DNA from: Cadophora sp. MPI-SDFR-AT-0126
Taxonomy: Eukaryota > Ascomycota > Leotiomycetes > Helotiales > Ploettnerulaceae
Direction of reading: 5' to 3'
DNA: 64,000 bases
Assembly (NCBI GenBank): GCA_020747065.1
Contig: JAGMVK010000026.1
Location: forward strand, 186,001-250,000
This document shows, piece by piece, positions 21,745-33,300 of this stretch (its first letter is position 1; each line of letters opens with the position of its first letter). Position numbers and translations under genes: made by a program. Below the pieces are notes generated by a model, which was not told where the DNA came from, made no database searches, and saw only the letters and a program-made list of their open reading frames with translations.

Positions 21745-23025
21745 ACAAATGCCTTCGGCTTAATCCAATCACCTAACAGACTGCCAGAGCATCAGAGCAC
21801 CTATGTTTGTTCCTTGATGCGATTGATCTTCTCCCAAGCAGCGCGTACCATTAGCCCGAAATCCTATGACTTTCACATTCCGGGTTGACTAGACCGGTTC
21901 ATGAGGGTGTCATGAATGCTGATGTTGGTACTGCCAACGATCGAAGGCTTATCGCTTTTCTCAACCGGGTGAACGTCGGCCTTGGAGATTTCGATCGATC
22001 TCGGCAAGGGTGATACAATCTGACTTGAAATGTACCCCGCACTTGTGATCCTGGGGTTGGACTGACATATGTGATGTTCGGTAGGAAAAGAACCGAAAAT
22101 GCGCTTTTTCAAACTCTGTGGCGCATCAGAAATGAAGTGATGACCATATTGCCAGGTTCTGTTTGGATTTGTAAACTTGACATGTTGACTTATTCCTCGC
22201 CTGGCTTTACTTCGGCTCATGAGAGACGGGACAGTAACGCCACTGTCGCATTTGATAGACCCTCACCAGACCAGCTATCAATCGATCGTTGTCAATCGCT
22301 GCCTATTAAAGCCAATGATGACCACGGAAGCATCCCGTCCCAGCTCCGCAGCTCTTAATGGTGGCTTCTACACTGGATTCGCCGACCTCATATATTTGAG
22401 GTAATCGAGTCTTGGACGATATCCAACCAATACAAGTTTCACTCTGCAATATCCAAAGGGACGCTTATTGGAAGGCCAAGCGAAAACCATAAGCATGTTG
22501 CAGAGTCAAGACGGCATCTGGGGTAATGGGGAACAATATGGGGAATGTGGGTTGAGTTCCGCACAGTTATGAGCGCATGATTCCGAATGCGATGACTTCG
22601 GACGCGGGTATTCTTCGGCAGTCCAAGCCATTCCCCGCAGCTCAAAGAGACTTTCTCCGAAGCTAGTAGTACCTCGTCGATTCAGGGGGTTTCAAGTTCC
22701 TATACTATTGCCGGTATGAGAATGAGTACGGTATAGATCATTCTTGGTAATCGGGTCAACTCCTGCCGATGTGGAGCCAGCCTCTCTTGGATGGCTGGGC
22801 CATCGAGCAGAACTGCATTCCAAACTGTTGTGAACCGCGGTTGATTTCCTGGACAGAGAGATATAGCTGCTGGAACTCCTGTCTCTCTTTTCGATTGAAA
22901 GCGACCGAAGAGAAGTCAGCAGTGTCTTTCATCAAGTCCTCTGTCAGCGACTGCGTCTCAGACGAATACATTATTTGCATTTTCAGACCTTTGATGAAAG
23001 CGCATGTCATAACACACACTCCATC
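21745..23025. promoter_or_regulatory. Shared divergent promoter region, GH78 gene and transporter
   Basis: There is no coding frame of note between the GH78 start (minus) and the transporter start (plus). The head-to-head arrangement implies that both genes are controlled from this 1.3-1.4 kb. CGGTATGAG and TACGGTATAG occur near 22715-22735, but I cannot assign them to a regulator. Confidence 0.45.
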
Positions 23026-24702
23026 ATGACTCCATCATCTCCTGAAGGGGCCAAGACCACCGCAATCTTGCGAGAGGTAGCATCTATGGCAATGCCCCAA
23101 GGGACAATCGATCATACAAAATGGTGGAAGTACAAGAACCTCCGAAGATTGAACCTCTTGTTGTTCTTCCCCCTATTGTCGATCTTCACTCTTGGGTACG
23201 TACATATCCTAGTTTTGGCTGGGTACGAGAAAGCTTGGGCGCTGCTCAAAGACTTCGATGAGGACTGACATTGGTATTTCAATAGGTTTGATGGCTCAAT
23301 GATGAATGGCTTACAAGCCGTGGAGAAGTGGCGAAGCTATTTCGGTCAACCTACAGGTGTCACTCTCGGTCTCTTCAACGGTGCATACCCTATTGGTGGC
23401 ATCATAGCTGTTCCGTTCATTTCTACCATTAGCGATCGCTACGGACGACGAGCAGGAATCGCAGCTGGTGCATTGACCTGTTGCCTTGGAGCTGCTTTAC
23501 AAGGAGCAGCCGTCAACATATCAATGTTTGTTGTCTCTCGCGGCATCATTGGCGCCGGCAGTGTCTTGATCAATGCATCTGGTGCACCACTCATTACCGA
23601 GATTGCGCACCCTCAGCACCGGACTACTGCCACGGCATTATTCCAGACTTCATATGCTCTTGGATCCATCATTGCAGCTTGGACGACCTTTGGGACTTTC
23701 AGGATAAATAGCACGGCTTCGTGGCGGATCCCATCTGCGATGCAGGGACTTCCGTCTGTTATTCAATTGCTGGGTATCTGGTTCGTTCCAGAGAGTCCCA
23801 GATGGCTTATCTCCCGCGACAGATCCGCCGAGGCACTGGACATGCTGGCCAAGTATCACGCAGAAGGTAACGCGGAAGACCCGATGGTATTGTTCGAGTA
23901 CCACGAGATCCTCGATACACTTGCCGAGGACCGCGCCAACGATCGTGGCAGCTGGTGGAAGAACTATCTCGAGTTCGTCCGAACTCCTGGAAACCGCCTC
24001 CGGCTCTTCATTCTGATTTGGTGCGCCTGTATCAGTCAAATGTCTGGGAATGCTTTTATATCCTACTACCTGGCACCCATTTTGACATCAGCCGGATTGA
24101 AGACCAGCCTGCAGCAAACCCTCATTAACGCGACTTCACAGATGCTCTCTTGGTTCTCGGCGTTGTATTTCGCCACACTGCCAGCCAAACTAGGTCGTCG
24201 GACTCTATTCCTATGGAGTTTAGTCTGTGTATTCGTCTGCTTGGTCGCAATCACGGCAGGTAGCGCAGTGTTCGCCAAGGATCCTACAAATCGCTCTGCA
24301 GGCTATGCAGTTGTTGCCTTCCTTTACTTGTTCTCCCCCGCCTACAATCTGGGTTTGAATGGAAATCTTGGGCTGTATATCACCGAGATCGTACCATACA
24401 ACCTGCGTCTCCGTGGCATGGCTGTCTTCCAGTTCTGGACTTTGGGATTTATTCTCCTCTCTACATTCGCGATACCGGTCGGACTAGAGGATATGGATTG
24501 GAAATTCTATACTATCTTCATTGTTTGGGTTGTGATTGAATGGGGTGTTGTGTTTTGGCTATATCCTGAGACGAAGGGCCCTTCTTTGGAAGAAATTGCG
24601 TGGATCTTTGACAGACCGAGAGAGTCTGACCTGGAGCACAAACAGGATATTGTGGCTGCGGAGGAGAAAGGGAATACTGTGGAAATGGTTGAGCATAAGT
24701 GA
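23026..24702 (+). CDS. MFS sugar transporter (sugar porter family)
   Basis: This is a twelve-helix proton-coupled sugar importer of the plasma membrane, 528 residues. Exon 1 is 23026-23195 and exon 2 is 23286-24702. The intron (23196-23285) starts GTACGT and ends AATAG, and rejoins to give SIFTLGFDGSMMNGLQ, the usual TM1 signature. Other hallmarks are SDRYGRR between TM2 and TM3, PESPRWLISRDR after TM6, GRR again after TM8, and YPETKGPSLEEIAWIFD after TM12. The overall look is that of fungal lactose-permease/hexose-transporter-like proteins. Lying head-to-head with a GH78 enzyme, it may carry rhamnosides or released sugars. That substrate is an inference. Confidence 0.9.
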
Positions 24703-25290
24703 AAGCTTAGGTGCGGTGGTCCGTCCTTGGTCAATGAGACAATCTTGCGCGCTACATACAGGGTGACTAGCCACCGGGATATTGTATTTCACTTCCACCT
24801 CGGAAAACTTCTCCAAAAGTCTTTCCATACTGTTTTAATTATCTACCTAAAGAAGATTCATGAAGCTTCCATGACATCCAGTCTCACGATCGGGGAGTAT
24901 CCTCTAAGCGAGAAAAACAACCCCGCAATTCCCCCAATCTATGATTATATCCAGAGTGCCATCCTACTGGAAATGCAATATCCCGGCAGATGAGAGAAAC
25001 AAGCCTTCGCCTGAAAACTTGGCCTCGATTGGACATGACAGAAGGGTTGCTGGGGTCTTCTGACTTGATTCCAACGTTTTGATAGTGGTGACATTCTCAG
25101 TTTATCGGCATTTTGGGGAGAGAGTTGCCGTGAAGGGCGAGTGGTACAGATATACTACTCTTTTCCTCTCAGAATGCTGGAGTGAAGCAAAGTTTGATGC
25201 TGTTCAGTAACCTCTTACTCAGTTATACCGAATTCCGTTTCCAATCACCACAAACCCAATAATAGAGCCTGAAATATCTATCAAACGACG
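24703..25290. other. Intergenic, no gene seen
   Basis: This stretch lies between the transporter and the solute-binding-protein-like gene, both on the plus strand. The last 100 bases contain CT-rich runs and an A-rich leader before the ATG at 25291. Confidence 0.45.
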
Positions 25291-26238
25291 ATGCACATCG
25301 CTACTTTAACCCTATTCTTCTTCACATTCACAAAACTCTCCGGCCTGAAAATCGCCAGCAATACCGCAACAATCGAGTACACACCCGAAGTCATCGCCGG
25401 CAAAGACTTCTTCACCAGCGGCAGCATCACAATAACCAACGGCGGAATCCCCAACCTCTTCAGCGACCCCAGCATCGACCTAGCCAGCAACGCCGAGACC
25501 CAAGCCCTGCGAAACTTCGCCTCGCACAAGAACCTCCGCGTCATCTACACCGTCTGCGAAGTCTCCTACCGGATCGTGGCGAACAAGAAGGCTGGAGCGG
25601 GGATCGCGTCGTTGAGGGATTTGAAGGGGAAGAGGATTGGGACTATGGGGGGGACGTCGGCGGCGTATTTTGTGCAGAGGCTTTTGGGGACTGTGGGGGT
25701 GAAGGAGGGGGAGTATACGGTTGTGGGGGGGAGTCAGTGTAATTCTGCGCCGTGTGGAGCGGGGACTTTTCCGTATATACTGGCGCATGGGACGGTCGAT
25801 GCGGTGGGGATGTGGGAGCCGACTGTTGAGCTTGCTGCGCAGGCTCTAGGCGGTAGTAATACGATTATCTTCCAAGATAGATCGGTGTATCGGGAAGTCT
25901 TCAATTTGCATACTACTGCTGAGAAACTGAAGGATGCGACAACGAGGAAGAGTATTGTGGCGTATGTGAGGGCGCTGAACCAAGCTGAGGAGGTGTTTAG
26001 AGATACGCCGGATAAGGTGTTTTCGCGGGTGGCGTCGACGTTGAATATGAATGTGACGTTTTTAAAGGCTGTTTGGCCGATTCATAGCTTCAATGGGACT
26101 TTGGCGGCGGATTTGTTGGATGTTATGGTTGAGGAGGATGCGTGGGTTGCGAAGGTGGATAGGCGAAGTGCGATTTCGAGGGCGGATTTGGCGACGATGA
26201 TTGATGTGAGCGTGCTGAAGGAAGCTTTACAGACTTGA
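25291..26238 (+). CDS. Secreted SsuA/THI5-like (periplasmic binding protein-fold) protein
   Basis: This is a 315-residue, intronless protein with the fold of ABC-importer substrate-binding proteins for sulfonates, nitrate or pyrimidines (SsuA/NMT1/THI5 superfamily). The N-terminus MHIATLTLFFFTFTKLSG resembles a signal peptide. The family core follows: an N-lobe ending in VIYTVCEVSYRIVANKKAG, then SLRDLKGKRIGTMGGTSAAYF (about 108-128), the strongest family signature, a C-lobe with GTVDAVGMWEPTVELAA (about 170), and a helical tail. It has a few N-glycosylation sequons and one CNSAPCGAG loop. Fungi have no matching ABC importer, so its role is unclear; scavenging, sensing or an enzyme of THI5 type are possible. 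Codons switch from C-rich to G-rich at about 25590. Confidence 0.75.
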   Translation: MHIATLTLFFFTFTKLSGLKIASNTATIEYTPEVIAGKDFFTSGSITITNGGIPNLFSDPSIDLASNAETQALRNFASHKNLRVIYTVCEVSYRIVANKKAGAGIASLRDLKGKRIGTMGGTSAAYFVQRLLGTVGVKEGEYTVVGGSQCNSAPCGAGTFPYILAHGTVDAVGMWEPTVELAAQALGGSNTIIFQDRSVYREVFNLHTTAEKLKDATTRKSIVAYVRALNQAEEVFRDTPDKVFSRVASTLNMNVTFLKAVWPIHSFNGTLAADLLDVMVEEDAWVAKVDRRSAISRADLATMIDVSVLKEALQT

Positions 26239-26868
26239 TGATGGAGTGGGATCGATGTTGTTAAACTCAACGATGTCCGGAGCCATGAGTACAAAGCGTG
26301 AATTTTAACGCTGGAATAGTCTGTCAACATCCTTTCAAGCTGCAAGGGCCATGGGGGGAGCACCCACAAACGTATGACGTGACATATTCAGCTGAATTTA
26401 GATAGAATGAGCAACCGTATTCGAACATATCCTGGACTTCAGGCTTTCGAAAGTGTCTAATCAGATCACAAACCTAGCTTCGATTCACACGGCGTCATGT
26501 TTAAGTCGAGCGAGGCGGGCTCCTTGACAGTGATTCCTATCATCCCGGAGTAACCTTAGTTTCCATCTGTGATTGCCAAATTCCGAGTCATTTGACACTG
26601 CGGATGATCGTGAACCTCGATTTCATGGGATGAATACATGCTTCGAAACTCCGCTACGTGAATAGTGATCTGGACTTCTAGATTAAGATAGAACTGCTGA
26701 ACGATGGAATGGTGGGAGCAACTAACCATCCCCACAAACACTCCTATAAAATCTTCCCTACTACTTGTTGCCCTCTAGGTTCTTCCACTATCCTCTGATG
26801 AGATTCGGATATCCATAGCCTCCTTCCCCAACACAAACCATCCCCAGTAAATCTATCGCCCGCCAGTC
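26239..26868. other. Intergenic, no gene seen
   Basis: No coding-like frame. The last 100 bases are CT/CA-rich, including GCCTCCTTCCCCAACACAAAC, as expected for the leader of the gene at 26869. Confidence 0.45.
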
Positions 26869-28293
26869 ATGGCACCAAGTTCGAAATCCTCTTCTTCCTC
26901 CCCCTCCAAGTCAAAATCCTCATCCAAATCCACGAGCTCCAAGCCCTCATCCTCCAAGAAAGCTTCCAAGCACGACCCCGACTCCGACGATGAGCGTCCC
27001 TCCTCTTCTCGCAAATCCAGCTCGAAACCCAGCTCATCTAGCTCAAGCACCAAGAAACTCGACAAAAAAGAAAAGACATCATTACTTCAAAGCATGTTCA
27101 CTAAAGATCGGCCTGAAGCGCCGAAGTTTCTGGAGTCGAAGTACTTCAAGGATGAGAGTTCAAAGCCCAGTAAAAGCGAGAGACTCGATAGTGCGATGTT
27201 CCGAGATGAGAGTCGTGTGATGAAGGAGAAGAGCGAGGAAGTGAAGAGTGAAGTCAAGGTGGAGAGTGTGAAGTGTAAGAATGAGAAGAAGAAGATTGAG
27301 GAAGTGGAGGAAGAGTATACCGAGGAGCCGGACTTCTCGGAGTTTGTGAGTAGGTATACGGCGCCTGAGGAGGTGATGACGAAGGTGGAGACAAAGCAGG
27401 AGAAGAAGGTTGAGAAGAGTATGAAGCCCGAAGTGTATAAGTCCGAGGTGGTGAAATCGAGATATGAGAGCGTGAAGGCTGAAGCGTCGACGAAGTACGA
27501 GGATGCGAAGGTAGAGAGCAGGGTCAAGAGTGTTGCCAACTTTAAGACGACTTTCACGGATAACCATGATATCGAGATGGCGGCCAAGCAGACGCAGATC
27601 GCAGAGTTGACTGGCCAGGAGCTGGAAGAACAGGAGAAGTGGGCGTTGGAGAAGCTGAAAGCTCATGCGGGATCTTGTCCGGCGGGATTCGCATGGATAC
27701 GATATACCGAGGAAGCTTGTGGTGAGCAGGTACGACTTGAGGGCTATCGCTGTATGGGAAAACTCCACTTCGTTACCGACGAGATGATTGCTTCGGGTGA
27801 AGGAGAAGCATTGCAGAAGACAACTGCTTTCATGATCTGGGGAATGATGGGGGGAGAGCGCTCGATGGCAGGTCCCCCTGATGAGATGCCTCCTCCATTC
27901 ACGGGTCTGAGATGGACATCTCCAGAAAATATCCATGATAGGTTTGTGCCAAAGGATGATGCGGCTCAGCAACTGGATCCATTTGGCTCATCAGTCCTCG
28001 CTGGTGGCAGAGGTATGGGTCGAGGACTTGGCGGAATGGGAAAATCTTCATATGACCCATTTGGCAGATATAACTCGCCTTCAGGTTCTGGCAATAGTTT
28101 GTGGCCACAGCCGCATTCACAACCAGGTGGACGGAGACGATCTACATTGGACCCGAACGATTATCCTGACGATGAGGATGACAAGCGACGATCAGGGAGA
28201 CGAGACCCTTTTCGAGGTGGAGGACCTTTTGGAGGAGGGTATAATGGTGGAGGGTATAATGGTGGTGGTGGCAGTCGTAATGGGTGGATTTGA
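26869..28293 (+). CDS. Ser/Lys-rich protein of unknown function with a conserved fungal core
   Basis: This is a single-exon gene for 474 residues. Residues 1-75 are almost only Ser, Lys and Pro. About 75-240 is a highly charged Glu/Lys region with repeated VKSEV- and VESVK-like units, likely helical or disordered. A compact core follows (CPAGFAWIRYTEEACGEQVR and EGYRCMGKLHFVTDEMIASG, about 268-310), with two or three cysteines. I recall this core as a conserved motif of otherwise uncharacterised Pezizomycotina proteins. The tail is Gly/Arg/Asp-rich and ends in YNGGGYNGGGG repeats, resembling RNA-binding RGG tails. It has no signal peptide or membrane segment. The start ATG has good context (GTCATGGCACC). 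The function is unknown. Confidence 0.7.
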   Translation: MAPSSKSSSSSPSKSKSSSKSTSSKPSSSKKASKHDPDSDDERPSSSRKSSSKPSSSSSSTKKLDKKEKTSLLQSMFTKDRPEAPKFLESKYFKDESSKPSKSERLDSAMFRDESRVMKEKSEEVKSEVKVESVKCKNEKKKIEEVEEEYTEEPDFSEFVSRYTAPEEVMTKVETKQEKKVEKSMKPEVYKSEVVKSRYESVKAEASTKYEDAKVESRVKSVANFKTTFTDNHDIEMAAKQTQIAELTGQELEEQEKWALEKLKAHAGSCPAGFAWIRYTEEACGEQVRLEGYRCMGKLHFVTDEMIASGEGEALQKTTAFMIWGMMGGERSMAGPPDEMPPPFTGLRWTSPENIHDRFVPKDDAAQQLDPFGSSVLAGGRGMGRGLGGMGKSSYDPFGRYNSPSGSGNSLWPQPHSQPGGRRRSTLDPNDYPDDEDDKRRSGRRDPFRGGGPFGGGYNGGGYNGGGGSRNGWI

Positions 28294-29169
28294 GAGGATG
28301 GGGTGGATTAAGGAGAGGTTTGGAAGAGGGGGATCTGGAGGGCGTTAGTGTAGAAGAAGTACGATGATATTTTGAATACAAATACCGGATCATCGGTTCG
28401 GATTGGTGGTAGCAGACTTACAAATGTATGAGAATGGATGGATTTGATGCTCGATGCGTTCAGGTAATACACCCAAAAATTGCTGCTACCAACTAGCTTC
28501 AACTTCCTGCAAGAGCGTAAGATGTAGGTCAGCACCACAATCAGCGAAGATGAGATATGATAAGTATGTATGCACTCCACCCTGCTGAGATATGTCAGTA
28601 CTTTAGTTTCAGTATGAGGCGGGTATGGAGAATAGGATGGAATAGCGACGTGACTTCGCCTTCAAGCCCGTACGTTAAGTCAAGCACCTCGAAGGGGAAG
28701 AAAAGTAAATGGGGGACAGGTTAGCGACAAACCATAGCGTAGAAAGGGACAAAAATACCCCGTAAAACTAAAACCAGTCTTTGGATAGCTTTCTGTATTT
28801 TTTCTAATGGCGGGTATAAGCCGATTCCTCCACATTAGGTAGACGTGTGACCCAAGTCTGTCCTTCACCCGTGACTGACAAAGTTTGCTCCTCATTCGCT
28901 TCCCGTCCAATCTTGGTAATGCCAAAGCCATTATTCGTCGCCGCTGGGAGCCTAACGCCTTGAAATGCTTCTTTCCTTTCATAACTGTTTAAGCCTCTTT
29001 CCCTGAATAATGGAACAGAGTCCTGTGCCATCCGTCATTTTGCACGATTTCTCAGGCCAGCTTTCTCTTCTCTCAAAGCTCAAATCTCCTTTTGCACTCG
29101 GACCGGACATTGAAATCTCGCTTCCAATCCGATCTCGTCCATTGGGTTCTACCTCATCCCGTGGCCCGT
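28294..29169. other. Gap between two convergent genes
   Basis: The 3' ends of the genes at 26869 (+) and 29170 (-) face each other here. I see no coding frame, RNA gene or repeat. Confidence 0.45.
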
Positions 29170-30349
29170 TCAACTATCCATGATAACATCATTACAAACC
29201 CCGATATCGCCGCCAAACGCATCCAAATCCAGGACCTCAATCCTACGCATCCACGTCTCGGGCCACAGCAAGAACACCCCATGCACATCCTTCATATGCG
29301 CCTGCCACTCCTCGTCGAATATCGTCTCGCGGTTATAGCACGGAACGCGATCTTCGCCGCGCGATACGGAGAGCGATTTGCAGAGGTCGAGGATCCGGAA
29401 GCCTTCGGTGGAGGGGATGGCGGTCCATGCGTACTTGGTGGTTATGTGGTGTTCGCGAAGGGCGCGGAAGGGGTCGGGTGCGGGATTCGAGTGGTGGCTG
29501 GAGTGGGAGTGGGAGTGAGATTGGGGGATCGGGTGAGGAAGTGAGGGTGTGGATGAGGATGATGAGGTGGGGAAAGCGGTTGGTGTTAGGGCTGGTGAGG
29601 GAGAGTGTGAGTGAGAGTGTGTGAATGTTGCGCCGTGGGTGTAGCCCTGAAATGGGGAAGTGGACGCTGACATGTTGTAGGGTGGGTACGAGGAGCGTGT
29701 GGTGGATGCCATGGACATGAGGACTGCGGAGGGGGAGAAGGAGTCCGGCGTTTGGTGGGCGGATGATGAGGACGATGAGGGTGGCGGGAAGAAACTCCGC
29801 TTGTAGGAGGACATGGATTCTGTATCCATGGAGTTGGAGTCTGAATCGTCGGTCTGGGATGAGATGTAGGATGAAGTGGAGCGGGAGGTGCGGTCGAGTG
29901 CTGCGGTGGGCATTTCTCTGAGGATATGTCAGTACTTGTGTCTCGCTATGCCAATATCAAATCTCAAGATTTCAAAGACCGGCATCAGAAAACAGAATTG
30001 GGGAATACATACAATCTCCCTCTCCCACTCGATCCCTCAGCAATACTAAGATTCAAGCCCTCATTCTTGATATGTATCGCCACATGCTTCTCAAGTCAGC
30101 TGACATGTCTCGTTCGGTTCCGCCAACCACATTCCAGAAAGGACGGAAATTACATACCTTCCTCAAATTCGCAGCAGTCTTCGTCTCTTTTTGACAGAAT
30201 CCACATACAGATTCGCATTTCGCTATCCGCAACACACCCGTTGTGTTCCAAGGTGGATGCACATGTCCTTTACTGCAGGTCGTCGTACCGAGTGATGAGG
30301 TCTCGCTGCTGCTGGGACGGTCGTGGGTTGGCCGACGGGAGGACGTCAT
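29170..30349 (-). CDS. Hypothetical protein, Ser/His/Pro-rich, three exons
   Basis: I read three exons on the minus strand, 30349-30158, 30089-30013 and 29917-29170, giving 338 residues. Donors are GTATGT in both introns. The acceptors are TTGAG, close behind a CTGAC branch site, and CTCAG. All junctions keep the frame. The N-terminal 90 residues carry a Cys/His-rich block (TCSKGHVHPPWN, CESVCGFC, then KKHVAIHIKNEGLNL) that could bind zinc. The middle is low-complexity Ser, Pro and His (THSHSHSPSP, SHSHSHSSHH). The C-terminal 90 residues look folded (ALREHHITTKYAWTAIP, then IFDEEWQAHMKDVHGVFLLWPE). I do not recognise the family. The coding strand turns G-rich in the last 200 bases. Confidence 0.6.
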
Positions 30350-33300
30350 ATTATCTGAATACCATAGAATAATGATTTGATTTGTTGCTTTGATCTGAGG
30401 AAGGTGACCTCGTGTCCGTGGTTTGGATCACTTTAATCCAATGACAATGATTGGATCCTCCTCTCGGATATATGCCTATTCAGCGATTGTTGAGCAATCT
30501 TGCGAAGCTGAATTGACGACTTGACCGAACCAAATCAGCGAACCAACAGGAATATAAAGAAACTCGAACAAGCCTTCCATCCAAATAATCCTCCGAATCG
30601 GATCGTCGAGTCGTGGCGTTTACTTGAAGAGGGCACGGAACTGAAGAACCTTATTGCGAAGGGGGAGGTACAGTAGTGAAGCGAGAAGCAGGATACTCAA
30701 TGAAACAAGCGACGTCTTGAAACGATCCTCCTTCCAACCCGTCAAAGGGAAGCGAAGGGAAGAAATGGGAAGGGACCGTCATATATACCCTCTCTCATGA
30801 CTTACCTTACCTTACCTAGTAGATTTCAGCCCTCGCTCGCTCGCTCACCGTCGCCCGTCCCTACCTAACCTTACCGTACATTAGTTGAAATCGAAGCGGA
30901 GCAGGGTTCAAGTCGTGCGAGGAATCGAGGAATATTCCATCGTTACCAAAAGTTCGTGCGGTTTGTGGGTCAGAATACGCAAAACCCTGTCCTGGCGAAT
31001 CCTAGTAGAGTGATCGAAGCCAGACTCGTGCGCACGGTGCGGTGCGTTGTTGCGTTGCGAGTGGAAGAACAGGTAGTAGTAGAGTCGCAAGATGGGATGA
31101 ATGGATGGTCGTCTGGTGTCCGTTCCATCTCACTCGGGAAATGCTCGCGAGTGGGGCAGGCCAGAGGACTGGCGTCGGGGAAGCAAATGATGCGATTGGT
31201 TGGGCTTCGAATCGGGCGTCCCTTCTACAGTAGTGTCCTTGCACCCCTGCACTCCCGAGCCGCAAACTGTATTTTGGAACACCCAGTGATCCCAGTCTCC
31301 ATGAGCATGAGCCCGCCCAGGTCGAATGCACGTTTGTGTGCGTGTGCTTTGCAGTGGGATGGAATAGGCGAGCGTCAAGGACTTGATGGATTGGATGGGA
31401 TTGGGACTTGTGGGGATCTTTTGAAAACATGTGAGCATGGATTGAACCCCTCAAGGGAGGGATGCGAGACAGGGGTACCCCCTTGGGATGAACCTGATCT
31501 ACGGATCGGATGGGTTGCTTACTTGGGATAAGGACGGGGATAGGATGTCACGGATGGGCGAAGAGAGGAGGAGGGATGTAAACGCGGCTTTTGATGTTGT
31601 GGAGTCTTGAGTCTTTTTGAGATTTGGAATAGGTGGAGACTTCCTTCAGGGATCGAGATCTTGTGCGACGTGAAGAGGTGGGAATGTCGCGATGTCAGGA
31701 AAGAAAATACCGAATCAATAAACCTCGAAGGTGACATGGGAAGTAAGACGTGCAACGATATCGAAAACAATTGATAATACGGCATTGCGTCAATCTACCG
31801 GTATACTACCAGTTCGCATCTCAATTGCCTGACACAGTTCATCTCATCTCAATACCATCGAAACCTCACTTCAAACAGCAGGAGAAGGCGAACGAGCGAC
31901 CATACACGGCATGAACCGCACGACATTCAATGCTCCGAGACAGACGAACTAGTTGTCTACGGAGTAAATGCCGACCAATAGATTGGTTACCCCGAAGAAG
32001 GTAAACAATGGCTTGGGTGTTGGTACCAATAGAAGGGGGTAATAATGACGATCATCGGGTTTGTACTTGGTAAAAATTCTCGCTATCATGCCCAAAGTAA
32101 GAAGTGATATTTGCTTTGGCGAAATCAATGTCGAATATTGAATGCTGCAATGCATACATTTTTGGTAAAGAAAGCAGAAGCCGGACAGGTGATTCGGAAC
32201 TGAGAGATACGATTGGAAGATTGTTAGATGCAGCATACGTATGTATGCGCGCATGCGGTTGATCTAGAGGCGGGCGCTACGTCTTCACTGAACTGTTATT
32301 TCTGGAATTCAGGTCCGGATCCGGGTCGGATATATCTGTCAACGTCAATCTCACTTGCAGGAGCACCGGATGGTTGTGGATGTTGGAAGATGGTTGAATT
32401 ATGGTTGGGGCCCGAGAAGTGCGGTGTGAGAGGAAGGGTGGGAGGTAAGCGGGGTTGGTGGGTAGGTAGGAGTGGTTTGGCGGGAGCGAATCGCATTTCA
32501 GATTGTTGAGTTGTGGGGGACTGTGAATGAAGCATGAAACTTGGAAGTTATATAAATATAATTTTACATGGATGGAAGTACATTTTATGAAGTAAGTTGA
32601 GGATGTTTTTGAGGAAGGAGAAAAGTCTGGTAATCAGCCGAGCTGGGCTACAGGAGGGTGGTCCCGTTCCCCAAACGACAGTATCATCTGTCTTTCTCTT
32701 GCGTAAGTTATCTCCAACTCCAGAGCACTCACTCAGACCCTGGAAACTCAGTCGAAGCAGCAAAGTCAAAAGGACCTTCCCCATCTTACCCACCTTCCAA
32801 GCTCCACTTCCAGGTCCATTTCCAATCCCAGCACGACGGAAATACCCCATGCCCAAGAAGAAAAAAACAAGAATCTTAAAATGCGATTCGTCCATCTGTA
32901 CAGGCAGGGGTAGAACTCTATCTTTCGTAAGCTTCTTCTCCTCCCACTACTGTAGATACAAGGGATGTCATCAAGGTCCTTCCCGTCTACTAATGCACTA
33001 CACGACTTCACAGTCTCCAAGCTCGTGGCTCCAGCAGGTAGAGGCAAGGAAGCGAAAGAAGAAATAATTAGAGTTTCTTCTAGCATGCTTCCTTTTTTCC
33101 TTCACTCTTCCTTCATCTTGCAAGGAATAATGGATGGATTGGGCTTGATAGATTGAAAATGTGGTGTGAGCAGGGATCGGAGATTTTTCTGATGAAGGTC
33201 TTTGATGGATGGGTGGGTGATCCCCGTGTCCGTTCCGATGTCTGTGCGGGCCACGAGGTCGAGGCGAGGAATTTTTGACTTTTTGTCTCTGGAAGAGCTG

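Noticed and set aside
27160..27972. 270-residue minus-strand Leu/His-rich frame
   Set aside because: It is antisense to the Glu/Lys repeats of the gene at 26869, and CTC/CTT codons explain the leucines.
29926..30372. 148-residue plus-strand frame
   Set aside because: It is antisense to exons 1 and 2 of the spliced minus-strand gene, which have sound splice sites and a continuous frame.
30956..31531. 191-residue plus-strand frame in the gene-free block, with an antisense 150-residue frame over it
   Set aside because: Both strands are open over the same bases, composition is not codon-like, and there is no motif, splice pattern or plausible leader.
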